The notes under the pieces were generated by a model. It did no database searches and was not told where the DNA came from. It worked only from the letters and a program-made list of their open reading frames with translations. The position numbers and the translations under genes were made by a program. DNA of 64,000 nt from the NCBI RefSeq assembly GCF_007858975.2, contig NZ_CP042220.2, forward strand, positions 1,178,001-1,242,000, read 5' to 3'. Below are positions 38,483-47,374 of the stretch, piece after piece (positions within the stretch are counted from its first letter, which is position 1; each line of letters begins with the position of its first letter). The DNA comes from Dickeya poaceiphila (GTDB lineage: Bacteria; Pseudomonadota; Gammaproteobacteria; Enterobacterales; Enterobacteriaceae).

Positions 38483-38944
38483 ATGGAACAACGTCAGCGA
38501 GGTTTTACCCTGTTGGAAATCATGGTGGTCATCGTCATTCTTGGCGTACTGGCCAGTCTGGTTGTCCCGAACCTGATGGGCAACAAAGAAAAAGCCGACA
38601 AGCAGAAAGCCATCAGCGACATTGTTGCGCTGGAGAGCGCACTGGATATGTACAAACTGGATAACAGCCGTTATCCGACAACCGAGCAAGGGTTGGGAGC
38701 GCTGGTGAAAAAACCGACCACGCCGCCGGAGCCGCGCAACTATCCGCAGGATGGGTATATTCGCCGTTTACCACAAGACCCGTGGGGTGCGGAATACCAA
38801 TTGGTCAGCCCTGGCCGTCACGGCAAGATAGATGTGTTCTCTTACGGCCCGGATGGTATGCCGGATAGCGATGACGATATCGGTAACTGGAATGTCGGCA
38901 ACGGTGCGCACAACAACGGTAGCAACGGTAGCGGGAACCCCTGA
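38483..38944 (+). CDS. outG: Major pseudopilin OutG
   Basis: Prepilin of 153 residues with the OutO cleavage/methylation site QRG^FTLLEIMVV and Glu5, a hydrophobic N-terminal helix and a C-terminal calcium-site region (PDGMPDSDDDIGNW). It polymerises into the pseudopilus that pushes substrates through OutD. The C-terminal tail is Asn/Gly-rich (after about 140). AAGGAAAA precedes the ATG; there is a 33-bp gap from outF. Confidence 0.96.
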   Translation: MEQRQRGFTLLEIMVVIVILGVLASLVVPNLMGNKEKADKQKAISDIVALESALDMYKLDNSRYPTTEQGLGALVKKPTTPPEPRNYPQDGYIRRLPQDPWGAEYQLVSPGRHGKIDVFSYGPDGMPDSDDDIGNWNVGNGAHNNGSNGSGNP

Positions 38945-38946
38945 TC

Positions 38947-39486
38947 GTGCGCCAGCGGGGGTTCACGCTGCTGGAGATCATGCTGGTGGTGTTGCTGGCC
39001 GGCATTGCCGCCACGCTGGTGATGATGGCGATTCCTGCGCCTAAGCAGCAGGACAGCGGCTGGCAGGTAGCCCGCTTCAAGGCACAACTGCAATACGCGG
39101 TGGAGGACAGCCAGATGAATGACCATATTCTGGGCATTTATATGCAGCCTCACCGCTGGCAATACGCGTTGTTGCAGCGTCAGGTGGTGGAGAATTCGCC
39201 GCAAGAGCAGCAGCGCTTGCGTTATGTCTGGGTGCCCTGGCAGCCGTACCGCATGTCTTCACCCAGCGAACTGCCGGATGGCTTTCAAATTGAGCTGTCT
39301 ACACAGGTGGGGGCTGCGGGTGATGGCGCCGGTTTTTCGCCGGGTAATGGCGACCCTAACATTCTGATTCTGCCGGGCGGAGAAGTGACGCCATTTCGTC
39401 TGACCTTGCGCAACGGCAGCAACTCTGCCTGGCTGCAGGTGGATACCAATGGTCAGGTACACACCTCGCCGGAAGCGGAGCAGTAA
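38947..39486 (+). CDS. outH: Minor pseudopilin OutH
   Basis: 179 residues starting with GTG two bases after the outG stop. Prepilin site QRG^FTLLEIMLV with Glu5 retained, then a hydrophobic helix and a GspH-type globular domain. It belongs to the pseudopilus tip/filament and joins the OutI-J-K tip complex to the OutG filament. Confidence 0.92.
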   Translation: MRQRGFTLLEIMLVVLLAGIAATLVMMAIPAPKQQDSGWQVARFKAQLQYAVEDSQMNDHILGIYMQPHRWQYALLQRQVVENSPQEQQRLRYVWVPWQPYRMSSPSELPDGFQIELSTQVGAAGDGAGFSPGNGDPNILILPGGEVTPFRLTLRNGSNSAWLQVDTNGQVHTSPEAEQ

Positions 39487-39489
39487 GCG

Positions 39490-39867
39490 ATGAGACAACA
39501 GGGAATGACGTTGCTTGAAGTGATGGTGGCGTTGGTTATTTTCGCGCTGGCTGGTTTGACGGTGCTAAAAACAACCGCGCAGCAGGCAAACAGCCTGGGA
39601 CGCCTGGAAGAGAAAACCTTCGCGCTGTGGATTGCGGAAAACCAACAGGCGGTGATGCGGTTGGAAAAACAGTGGCCGCAAACCCAATGGGTGCAAGGTG
39701 AGGTCAATTTTGCCGGTTCACCGTGGTTTTGGCGTATTCAGGGCGTGGCGACGGCAGATACGCGGGTACGCGCAGTAGATGTTGAGGTTCGTCATGAACG
39801 GGACAGCCGGAGCGCTGATGCCGTATTACGTAGCTATCAGGTCCAGCCGGGGGAACCCGAACAGTGA
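39490..39867 (+). CDS. outI: Minor pseudopilin OutI
   Basis: 125 residues; prepilin site QQG^MTLLEVMVA with Glu5. This is the usual GspI size. It nucleates the tip complex with OutJ and OutK. It lies three bases after outH, and its TGA overlaps the GTG of outJ. Confidence 0.93.
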   Translation: MRQQGMTLLEVMVALVIFALAGLTVLKTTAQQANSLGRLEEKTFALWIAENQQAVMRLEKQWPQTQWVQGEVNFAGSPWFWRIQGVATADTRVRAVDVEVRHERDSRSADAVLRSYQVQPGEPEQ

Positions 39868-40601
39868 GGCGGCCAGAGAGCGGATTTACCCTGCTGGAAG
39901 TGATGCTGGCGCTGGCAATTTTCGCCGCGCTCAGTCTGGCCGCGTCGCAGGTAATGAATGGCGTGATGCGCAACGACGAGGCATCGGCGCGTAAAGAAGC
40001 GCGTCTGGCAGAGTTACAGCGGGGGTTTTCCCTGATGGATCGCGATTTTTCACAAATCGTTCCGCGTCGTAATCAGGGTTATGAGCTGGGGTTTTACGCT
40101 GAACGTTATCAGTTAGGTAGCGCCGACTGGGCAGTCAGTTTTATCCGCAACGGCTGGCTCAACCCGTTGGGTATTCTGCCGCGCTCTGAATTGCAGCGGG
40201 TCGGGTATCGGTTGCATGGCGATACGCTGGAACGGCTGTTCTATGATTCTTCCGAACCCTTGACGACACAGGAACCGGCGATACGCCCGGTGTTAACCGG
40301 CGTGAACGGTTTCGTATTGCGTTTTTTCGGCAAAGGCGGCTGGCAGGAGCGTTGGGATGACCCGGCGTATCTGCCGAAAGGCATTGCGGTCATCGTTACA
40401 TTGCGGGATTACGGTGAGATTACCCGCGTGTTTTTGGTTACGCCGAACTATGTGGAGACACAGCCTAAGGCCACCCCGAATGGCAGCAATAGCGATGAAA
40501 ATAAGGATACGAACAATCAGGATGCGCCGCCGGAGAATACCGACTCGTCTGGCGAGCAGAATCCGGCGTCACCGGATGATAACGAGGGAGCTGGCTCATG
40601 A
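39864..40601 (+). CDS. outJ: Minor pseudopilin OutJ
   Basis: 245 residues from GTG 39864 (GTGA overlap with outI). Prepilin site ESG^FTLLEVMLA with Glu5, then the GspJ core (FSLMDRDFSQIVPR). The last 40 or so residues are Asp/Asn/Ser/Pro-rich and look disordered, longer than the core needs. Confidence 0.92.
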   Translation: MRRPESGFTLLEVMLALAIFAALSLAASQVMNGVMRNDEASARKEARLAELQRGFSLMDRDFSQIVPRRNQGYELGFYAERYQLGSADWAVSFIRNGWLNPLGILPRSELQRVGYRLHGDTLERLFYDSSEPLTTQEPAIRPVLTGVNGFVLRFFGKGGWQERWDDPAYLPKGIAVIVTLRDYGEITRVFLVTPNYVETQPKATPNGSNSDENKDTNNQDAPPENTDSSGEQNPASPDDNEGAGS

Positions 40602-41659
40602 GTCGTCGGCAACGTGGCGTCGCCTTGTTGATTGTGATGCTGATGCTGTCGCTGATGGTGACCATCGCCGCCTCCATTACCGAGCGCAGCGGCAAAGCCT
40701 GGCTGCGCACCAGCACCTTGCTGAACCGTACTCAGGCTCGCTGGTATGCGCTGGGTGCGGAAGCATTGATTTCCAGTACGCTACAGCGAGATGCCCATGC
40801 ATCGCCGGAGAGCACCTTTATCGGTCAATCCTGGTCGAAGGTGGATCATCAGATGATGGCGGACGGCAGTGAAATTCGCGCCCAGGTGCAGGATGGCCAG
40901 GCTTGTCTCAATCTTAACGCGCTTAGCCCGACCAAAAAGCTGATGCTTGATGGCGCATCTGGCGACGGCAATACGGGCAACGACGGTAGCGGCAGTAATA
41001 GCAGCAACAGCAATCAATCCTCGCCTGCTAAAGGCGGTCCCCCTGAAAAAATGCCCTATGCCGCGCAGGTTTTTCGGCAGTTATTGATGGTGTTGGGCGA
41101 GGAGCAGCGGCAGGCGGAGCGTATCACAGACGCGGTACGCGACTGGATCGACGAGGATAGCGAACCCTTGATGAACGGTGCGGAAGACGACAGCTATGTC
41201 AATTTTCATCCCGGTAACCAGCGCATGACGGATGTCACGGAGTTACGGGCAGTCATGGGGGTAGATGCGGGGTTATACCGCCGGTTACTGCCTTATGTCT
41301 GCGTGTTGCCGGTAGATAAGCTGACGGTCAACCTCAACACCCTGACGCCAGAAAGCGCGCCATTGTTGTCGGCATTGTTCATGGGAGAGATAAACACGGA
41401 ATCAGCCGTGCGAATTTTACAGCAGCGTCCCCCTCAGGGATGGCGCAATCTTAATGATTTTATGGGAATGTCGGCACTGCCGGAAAAAGCCAAAACCAGT
41501 GTCCGTCAGGCGCTGGTTCTCAAGAGCGAGTGGTTCTTCGCCGACATTCAGATACGGGTGGACGACAGTGAATTCTATCAACGCAGCCTGTTTCATCGTG
41601 GTAAACAGACTGAGGTGGTACAGCGTCAGTATGGCGGATATAGGACGGTGAATCCATGA
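40598..41659 (+). CDS. outK: Minor pseudopilin OutK
   Basis: 353 residues, the large tip pseudopilin. The prepilin site QRG^VALLIVMLM lacks Glu5 (Ile), as is usual for GspK, so it can cap the filament. A helical alpha domain (about 170-270, ERITDAVRDWIDEDSEP) is inserted in the pilin fold. A Ser/Gly/Asn-rich stretch lies near 128-150. The start overlaps the outJ stop (ATGA). Confidence 0.94.
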   Translation: MSRRQRGVALLIVMLMLSLMVTIAASITERSGKAWLRTSTLLNRTQARWYALGAEALISSTLQRDAHASPESTFIGQSWSKVDHQMMADGSEIRAQVQDGQACLNLNALSPTKKLMLDGASGDGNTGNDGSGSNSSNSNQSSPAKGGPPEKMPYAAQVFRQLLMVLGEEQRQAERITDAVRDWIDEDSEPLMNGAEDDSYVNFHPGNQRMTDVTELRAVMGVDAGLYRRLLPYVCVLPVDKLTVNLNTLTPESAPLLSALFMGEINTESAVRILQQRPPQGWRNLNDFMGMSALPEKAKTSVRQALVLKSEWFFADIQIRVDDSEFYQRSLFHRGKQTEVVQRQYGGYRTVNP

Positions 41660-42858
41660 ACAAGTCAGAAAACGCCAGCGCTAAACAACAGCTGATTTTG
41701 CGGTTGTCCGCAGAGGCATCGGACAGTCTGGAGTGGCTTATCTGGTCGGTCAGCCGTCATCAGACCCTGACTCGCGGTAGTGGAACGCAGGAAAGCCTTC
41801 AGGCCGTGCTGGCGGATTATCCGGTGATGTCGATGCGGGTGCTGGTGCCGTCTACCGATGTCACCTTCCATAACCTGTCACTGCCGCGTCAGTCTCGCCG
41901 GCAATTATTACAGGCTATTCCCTTCATGCTGGAAGAACAGGTGGCGAGCGATATTGACCAACTGCATTTTGCCGTCATGGACATTCAGGGAGATAACGCA
42001 ACCGTTGCGGTGGTGCAGACATCACGTCTACAGGCATGGCTGAATCAGTGTCAGGCGCTGGATGTGCCGGTAGAGATGGTGGTGCCGGATGTCATGGTAT
42101 TACCGCGCCTTGACAGCGCCTGGAGTGCCGTCAGCCACCAAAATTTGTGGCTGTTTCGACTGGATAACGGTATCGGTATGGCGGCGGAAGAGAGCTGGTA
42201 TCAATCGCTGCTGGCCGGGTTTCAGCCGCTGCCTGCCATACATTGTTATAGCCCGTTGCCAGCCTCGGCGCTGACCTGGCAGCCGCAACCGGTGACGGAT
42301 TTGTTGTCGCTGGCCGCACAGGCTAGTCTGCCGATGAGTATGGATCTGCGTCAGGGCGAATACGCGCCGGTGAAACCCTGGAAACAAGCGTTGCTGCCGT
42401 GGCGTAATGTGCTGATTGCGTTGTGCGCCTGGCTGTTGTTGCTGCTGGGGGAGTCGGTCTGGAGCCATTATCAACTGTATCGTCAGGCAGATTACTGGCG
42501 TCAGGAGAGTGTAAGGGTGTATCGCAAACTGTTTCCGGATGAAAAACAGATAGTGAACCCGCGCGCACAGATGCAGCGGCATTTGCAGGAAGCGCAATCC
42601 GGCGTAAGCGACTTTGCATTAACGGAACAGATGAACCGGTTGCAGCAACTGGTTGCACAGAATGATGGGGTATCGCTGCAATCGCTGTCGTATGATCGCG
42701 GACGTGAAGAATTGCGCCTCAATCTGCGGGCGACATCCTATGCGCAGATGGAGCAGTTCCGCCAGCAGGCTCAGGTCTATTTCCAGATCCCGCCGGGTGA
42801 AATGAAGCAAGAGAAAGACCATGTGGAAGGTCAGTTAACCCTGAGGAGTCAGCCATGA
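41656..42858 (+). CDS. outL: Type II secretion platform protein OutL
   Basis: 400 residues. An actin-like cytoplasmic domain (1-245, binds OutE) is followed by one membrane segment (VLIALCAWLLLLLGESVW, near 253) and a ferredoxin-like periplasmic domain (about 320-400) that pairs with OutM. It overlaps outK and outM by 4 bp each. Confidence 0.94.
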   Translation: MNKSENASAKQQLILRLSAEASDSLEWLIWSVSRHQTLTRGSGTQESLQAVLADYPVMSMRVLVPSTDVTFHNLSLPRQSRRQLLQAIPFMLEEQVASDIDQLHFAVMDIQGDNATVAVVQTSRLQAWLNQCQALDVPVEMVVPDVMVLPRLDSAWSAVSHQNLWLFRLDNGIGMAAEESWYQSLLAGFQPLPAIHCYSPLPASALTWQPQPVTDLLSLAAQASLPMSMDLRQGEYAPVKPWKQALLPWRNVLIALCAWLLLLLGESVWSHYQLYRQADYWRQESVRVYRKLFPDEKQIVNPRAQMQRHLQEAQSGVSDFALTEQMNRLQQLVAQNDGVSLQSLSYDRGREELRLNLRATSYAQMEQFRQQAQVYFQIPPGEMKQEKDHVEGQLTLRSQP

Positions 42859-43343
42859 ATGAATTGCGTCGTCGCTGGCAGGTAATGAGCCAGCGTGAGC
42901 GGATGATGACGCTGGTGTGTGCCGGTCTGGTGTTACTGTGCCTGCTGTATTACCTGTGTTGGGTACCCTGGCAGGAACAGGCGCGACAATGGCAGATGGC
43001 CATTGATCGTGAGCGCCAAACCGTGCGCTGGATGCAACAACAGGCCTCGCGTTTGCCGGCGCAGGACGGCGCGAGGCGGCAAATAGCAGGGCGGGATATC
43101 AGCCTGACGGTGTTAGTGCCGCAAAGCGCGGCCCGTTATGGCATTACCGTGTTGCGTATGCAGCCGCAGGCGTCGCAGATGTCGGTGACGCTGGCCCGTA
43201 GCGATTTTAACAACCTGTTGCACTGGCTGGCTGAACTGGAGCAGAAAAACGGCGTCATTACTCAGGGGATGGATGTGACCGCAGTCCCCAACAGCCCCGG
43301 TATAGTAGAAGTCACCCGTCTGTCGTTGGAGCGTGTGCTCTAA
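42855..43343 (+). CDS. outM: Type II secretion platform protein OutM
   Basis: 162 residues with a membrane segment near 18-38 (LVCAGLVLLCLLYYLCWVPW), then a helical linker and a ferredoxin-like periplasmic domain. It partners OutL and OutC. No outN follows, which fits Dickeya rather than Pectobacterium. Confidence 0.93.
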   Translation: MNELRRRWQVMSQRERMMTLVCAGLVLLCLLYYLCWVPWQEQARQWQMAIDRERQTVRWMQQQASRLPAQDGARRQIAGRDISLTVLVPQSAARYGITVLRMQPQASQMSVTLARSDFNNLLHWLAELEQKNGVITQGMDVTAVPNSPGIVEVTRLSLERVL

Positions 43344-43523
43344 CGACAGACGCGGCTGCCCTGCCTGATATCTGGCGGGTGCATCAACGTAATGCTGTCG
43401 CTGATAATCAGCCAGTCTGCGCGCTGGCGCGCAAAAAACGATACCTACTGCCTGCTGGTCTGGCACCTGACTTGTGTATTGTGTCAGCATACCGGGTCAT
43501 CAGGGATCGGGATGGAGAATGAT

Positions 43524-44375
43524 ATGGATCTGCTCGCTTTTGCCAGTGCATTCCCGCGTATCTGGCTGTTCGCGTTGTTCGTGCTGGGGTTGATTGTCGG
43601 CAGTTTTCTCAACGTGGTTATCCATCGGTTGCCGGTCATGCTGGAACGAGGCTGGCAGCAGGAAGCGCGTATGCATCTTGGCTTGCCAACCGGCGAACCC
43701 TCTGCCCGTTATGATCTCATCTGGCCCCTTTCTTCCTGTCCGCATTGTCATCAACAATTGCGTGTGCGTGACAACATTCCGCTGCTGAGTTGGATAGGGT
43801 TGCGTGGGCGCGCCCACTGCTGTGGCGGCGCGGTGTCCTGGCGTTATCCGCTGATTGAATTGTTGTCTGGGCTATTATTTCTGCTGGCCGGTGTACTCTG
43901 GCACCCAGGGCTGGCATTGCTGGGGGCGTTGCTGTGTTTTGGGACGTTGCTGGCGCTGGCGGTTATTGATGCCCGAACCCAGTTACTGCCAGATGTTATG
44001 ACATTGCCGCTATTGTGGTGCGGATTGCTGTTCAATCTGTCAGATACGTTTGTCCCGCTTGAACATGCTGTGATCGGTGCCATGGTGGGGTATGTGTCGT
44101 TATGGCTGATTTACTGGGCTTTTCGTCTGTTGAGTGGGCGTGAGGCGTTGGGATACGGTGATTTTAAGCTATTGGCCGCGTTAGGTGCCTGGCTGGGCTG
44201 GCAGGCGTTGCCTAATCTGGTATTGATTGCGTCGCTGACCGGGCTGGTAGCGACGCTACTGTGGCGACGTATACAGCGCATCAGTATGCAGCAACCGTTG
44301 GCGTTTGGTCCCTGGCTGGCGGTAAGCGGTGTAATCGGTTTGGTATTCAATGTACTGGGCGGCTGGGGCCACTGA
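43524..44375 (+). CDS. outO: Prepilin peptidase / N-methyltransferase OutO
   Basis: Bifunctional inner-membrane aspartyl protease of 283 residues that cleaves and N-methylates OutG-K. Catalytic Asps lie in VIDARTQLLPD and GYGDFK, with several membrane helices. The first Cys pair (CPHC) is normal, but the second reads AHCC instead of CxxC. ATG 43524 has GGAG 6 bases upstream; ATG 43512 and the long extension to 43392 lack a good site. A 180-bp gap after outM suggests partly separate translation or expression. Confidence 0.94.
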   Translation: MDLLAFASAFPRIWLFALFVLGLIVGSFLNVVIHRLPVMLERGWQQEARMHLGLPTGEPSARYDLIWPLSSCPHCHQQLRVRDNIPLLSWIGLRGRAHCCGGAVSWRYPLIELLSGLLFLLAGVLWHPGLALLGALLCFGTLLALAVIDARTQLLPDVMTLPLLWCGLLFNLSDTFVPLEHAVIGAMVGYVSLWLIYWAFRLLSGREALGYGDFKLLAALGAWLGWQALPNLVLIASLTGLVATLLWRRIQRISMQQPLAFGPWLAVSGVIGLVFNVLGGWGH

Positions 44376-44466
44376 ATCCACATCGGGCAGAGCAAACGTC
44401 TGTTACGGTGGGGCACCGTCTCTGGTGCGGCGTATCGCTACCGTAACTGGACTTATCCCTAAAAAA

Positions 44467-44500
44467 ACAGGCTGGCAGAAGCGCTGCCAGCCTGTCGTTT
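44467..44500. terminator. Terminator at the end of the out operon
   Basis: Perfect 12-bp stem (ACAGGCTGGCAG / CTGCCAGCCTGT) with a 5-base loop. An A7 run precedes it and CGTTTATTCGTCTTT follows, so it can act in both directions, for outO and for the convergent ypdK-like gene. Confidence 0.85.
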
Positions 44501-44587
44501 ATTCGTCTTTCGTATACTGATAATTATGTTTTGTTGTTGCTTCGACAGGAGCCTGCTGCCGAAGTGGATGAGGAATCACCGTCAGGG

Positions 44588-44662
44588 TTATTCCAGCATC
44601 AGTAAAAAAGTGCCTACCCACAAAAACAGAATGAATGAAACGCCCATGAATAAGTACTTCAC
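44588..44662 (-). CDS. ypdK: YpdK-like 24-residue membrane protein
   Basis: A 24-codon frame, VKYLFMGVSFILFLWVGTFL ending LMLE, starts at GTG 44662 with GGAG exactly 8 bases upstream. It is almost entirely one hydrophobic helix. As I remember it, E. coli YpdK starts MKYFFMGISF and has the same length and layout, and lies beside alaC. alaC is indeed the nearest conserved neighbour here, but the out genes separate the two. Function unknown. Identification rests on memory of one short sequence plus position. Confidence 0.72.
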   Translation of the reverse strand: MKYLFMGVSFILFLWVGTFLLMLE

Positions 44663-45285
44663 TGATTTTTCTCCAGCAATATCACGCCAGCAATGATTCC
44701 GATTGTGCGTTTACCGTTCAGGAACCGCCTGATTTTGGGCTGTTCCTCCAGCCATCGCTGCAATGCAGGCCGATGACGGAATCGGCGCTAATCTACGCCG
44801 GGTGAAGGGCGAAGTTCAAGAGGGATAACGCGAGATTCGATGGGAATAGCATTAAAACGCATCCGCTGTTTAGTTTTCATCCGGATTCACTACTGGTGGC
44901 TGACCCCATGCTGTGTAGCCGGTTTGATGAACGGGCGTTCAATGCCGGTTTATTAAGGTGTTCAGTGATCCTTAATACCGAAGATTATCGTCGTATTGCC
45001 TGCCCTCGTGAGCTGCCATTTTCTCATTCTGTGGGATGACTCAGCAGGTTATACGGTGGCAAGTAGCAGATATAAAAAGAAAAAATGGTTAAATTATGAA
45101 AAAGGAACGGAATGTAAATTGCTGTGCTGAATCAGGATACAAATTAGAAATCCCGTGGTAGGCTGTAAGCCGGTGCTGATATTGTTATAGAATTGTAATG
45201 GAAAGGGTGTGGCGGATGGCGGTAATAGCGATGCTGTCGGTGTCAGTCACCCTGACAGGCAATCAACAGGGAGACACAGAACCTG
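44663..45285. other. Intergenic region with possible coding remnant
   Basis: About 620 bp. From 44806 to about 45040 one plus-strand frame is open for roughly 75 codons (NARFDGNSIKTHPLF ... RELPFSHSVG) but has no ATG until deep inside and no ribosome site; it may be the remnant of a lost gene. The promoter of the 45286 hydrolase should lie in the last 150 bp. Nothing else seen. Confidence 0.35.
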
Positions 45286-45858
45286 ATGCAGACAACAGAA
45301 GTAGACCAGCGTCTGATAGACATCGACCCGCGCCTGACCATGGTGCTGGTGCCGGGATTGCGTGATAGCGATGAAGATCACTGGCAGAGCTACTGGGAAC
45401 GTCGGTTTCCCTTCTGGCGGCGTATCCGTCAAAAAGAGTGGTATCAGGCGGATCTGGATCGGTGGGTCCTGGCTATCCGTCGTGAACTGGCGACGTGCGA
45501 CCGGCCAGCGGTGCTGATTGGTCACAGTTTTGGTGCGTTGGCCGCCTGCCACGTGGTTCAGCAAGGTATGGAAGGCATCGCCGGCGTAATGCTGGTAGCC
45601 CCCGCTGAGCCGATGCGCTTTGAAATTGAAGACCGAATTCGCCCTGAGCAACTGGCGGTGCCCAGTCTGGCGTTTGCCAGCCACAATGACCCATTGATGA
45701 CCTTTTCCCGTGCCGAGTATTGGGCGAAAGTCTGGGGCAGTGATCTGGTGGATGTAGGCGAAGGCGGGCATATCAATGCTGAAGCTGGGTTTGGTAAATG
45801 GGAGTATGGGCTGCAACGTCTGGCGGCGTTTGGTGAGTACCTGTCGCCTGCTGGTTGA
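45286..45858 (+). CDS. RBBP9/YdeN-family serine hydrolase
   Basis: Small alpha/beta hydrolase of 190 residues. The N-terminal VPGLRDSDEDHWQSYWE, nucleophile elbow GHSFG (near 84), Asp in ASHNDPLM and His in GEGGHINAEAGFGKW are all diagnostic of the RBBP9/YdeN family. Natural substrate unknown. AGGGAGA-type purines lie just before the ATG. It is followed by a non-coding gap, so it is probably monocistronic. Confidence 0.88.
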   Translation: MQTTEVDQRLIDIDPRLTMVLVPGLRDSDEDHWQSYWERRFPFWRRIRQKEWYQADLDRWVLAIRRELATCDRPAVLIGHSFGALAACHVVQQGMEGIAGVMLVAPAEPMRFEIEDRIRPEQLAVPSLAFASHNDPLMTFSRAEYWAKVWGSDLVDVGEGGHINAEAGFGKWEYGLQRLAAFGEYLSPAG

Positions 45859-45961
45859 TGCAGCAAGGCTCGTACTCAGGCTGGTGTACTGTGTGGCTAT
45901 CCCTACCTATCTTCGTCATTGATAGGCTACCAACGCGTTGGTTTGCTTACCTGACGTATAA

Positions 45962-45987
45962 ATTGGCCCATCGGGCGATGGGCCAAT
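45962..45987. repeat. Inverted repeat in the hydrolase-OYE gap
   Basis: ATTGGCCCATC/GATGGGCCAAT, an 11-bp perfect stem with a GGGC loop, about 100 bp after the hydrolase stop; no T-run. The rest of 45859-46270 shows no gene; the OYE promoter is expected there. Confidence 0.5.
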
Positions 45988-46270
45988 GTACCATGAGTTA
46001 AGCCAGTGGACGATTTGCCTGCCACCTGGCGTATTGAGCGTATATAACCTGATGAGTCGTCATTAGCACCGAATGGTATGGCGGCTGTTCCTGCAATAAG
46101 GTATATCCCTTGTCCTGAGCCGTTACCGATAACGTCGTTGTTACTGGATCGTCGTTACCGGGTATTCGGCTATCGCTGATCGCTCTGGTATCACATTACT
46201 GTTCGCTAAAAATACATGGCGGCGGGGTATCACCACCCGTATCGACCGCCAACAAATTAAGGAAAACGCT

Positions 46271-47329
46271 ATGTCAGGTTTGTTTGATCCTATCCATATT
46301 GGTGCTATTCAGGCTGAAAACCGTATTGTCATGGCACCGTTGACCCGAATGCGTGCTTTTGATCAGCGCATCCCAAGCGCGCTGTCGCAGGAATATTACG
46401 TTCAGCGCGCCAGTGCCGGGATGATCCTGACGGAGGCTACCGCCGTCACCCCACAGGGTGTCGGCTACCCCAATACCCCAGGCATCTGGTCGGATGAACA
46501 CATTGAAGGCTGGCGCCGCATCAATGCGGCGGTACACGCGGCAGGCGGCAAAATGGTGTTGCAGATGTGGCATGTGGGGCGCATTTCAGACCCCGTCTAT
46601 CTGGACGGCGAGTTACCGGTGGCCCCCAGCGCTATTGCGGCAGAAGGGCATGTGGCGACGATTCGTCCCTATAAACCCTATGTGGTACCACGCGCGCTGG
46701 AAACGGATGAAATCCCAGGGATTGTCGAAGACTTTCGTCGGGCGGCGGAAAACGCCAAACGCGCTGGGTTTGATGGGGTGGAAATCCACGCGGCCAACGG
46801 TTACCTGTTCGATCAGTTCCTGCATGATGGCTCAAACCAGCGTACTGATCAGTACGGCGGCTCGATTGCCAATCGGGCGCGTTTCCTGTTGGAAACCGTC
46901 GATGCCGTGCTGACCGTCTGGCCAGCGGATCGGGTCGGCGTGCACCTGAATACTATGTCTAACACCCATTCTATGCAGGACTCCGAGCCACAGGCGCTGT
47001 TCGGCTATGTGGCAGAACAACTCAATGATCGTAAACTGGCATTTATCTTTGTGCGTGAAGCGTTGGATACCCCACAGCGTATTCTGCCGCTGATCCGTAA
47101 AACGTTCCGTGGCGTGGTGATCGCCAACGATGGCCTGACCCGTGACACGGCTGAGCAGCTGTTAGTGGATGGCGAGGCGGATGCGGTGTCGTTTGGGCGA
47201 ATGTATATCGCCAACCCGGATCTGGTTGAACGCCTGCGTCGTGGCGCACCGCTGAATGAACTCAACGGCAACACGATCTATGGATCGGGGGCGGAAGGCT
47301 ATACCGATTACCCGGTATTGGCGGAATAA
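46271..47329 (+). CDS. Old Yellow Enzyme-family alkene reductase (NemA-like)
   Basis: FMN-dependent NAD(P)H oxidoreductase of 352 residues. The TIM-barrel pattern is clear: MAPLTRMRAF (N-terminal FMN loop), MWHVGRIS, the substrate-binding His-Asn pair in EIHAANGYLFDQFLHDGSN and a C-terminal FGRMYIANPDLVERL phosphate site. It reduces activated C=C bonds such as maleimides and enones. One strand reads VGVHLNTMS where relatives have VGIR-S, so a commonly FMN-contacting Arg appears to be His. AAGGAAAA precedes the ATG. A good terminator follows. Confidence 0.92.
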   Translation: MSGLFDPIHIGAIQAENRIVMAPLTRMRAFDQRIPSALSQEYYVQRASAGMILTEATAVTPQGVGYPNTPGIWSDEHIEGWRRINAAVHAAGGKMVLQMWHVGRISDPVYLDGELPVAPSAIAAEGHVATIRPYKPYVVPRALETDEIPGIVEDFRRAAENAKRAGFDGVEIHAANGYLFDQFLHDGSNQRTDQYGGSIANRARFLLETVDAVLTVWPADRVGVHLNTMSNTHSMQDSEPQALFGYVAEQLNDRKLAFIFVREALDTPQRILPLIRKTFRGVVIANDGLTRDTAEQLLVDGEADAVSFGRMYIANPDLVERLRRGAPLNELNGNTIYGSGAEGYTDYPVLAE

Positions 47330-47337
47330 AACCAACG

Positions 47338-47360
47338 AGGAGGCCATCGGCCTCCTTTTT
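47338..47360 (+). terminator. Terminator after the alkene reductase
   Basis: AGGAGGCC-ATC-GGCCTCCT followed by TTTT: a compact GC-rich rho-independent terminator 9 bp after the stop, and facing the end of cbsP. Confidence 0.9.
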
Positions 47361-47374
47361 CCTGGTTACGACCT

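Noticed and set aside
44806..45040. Open frame of about 75 codons after the out operon
   Set aside because: No start codon at its beginning and no ribosome site; kept only as a possible gene remnant.
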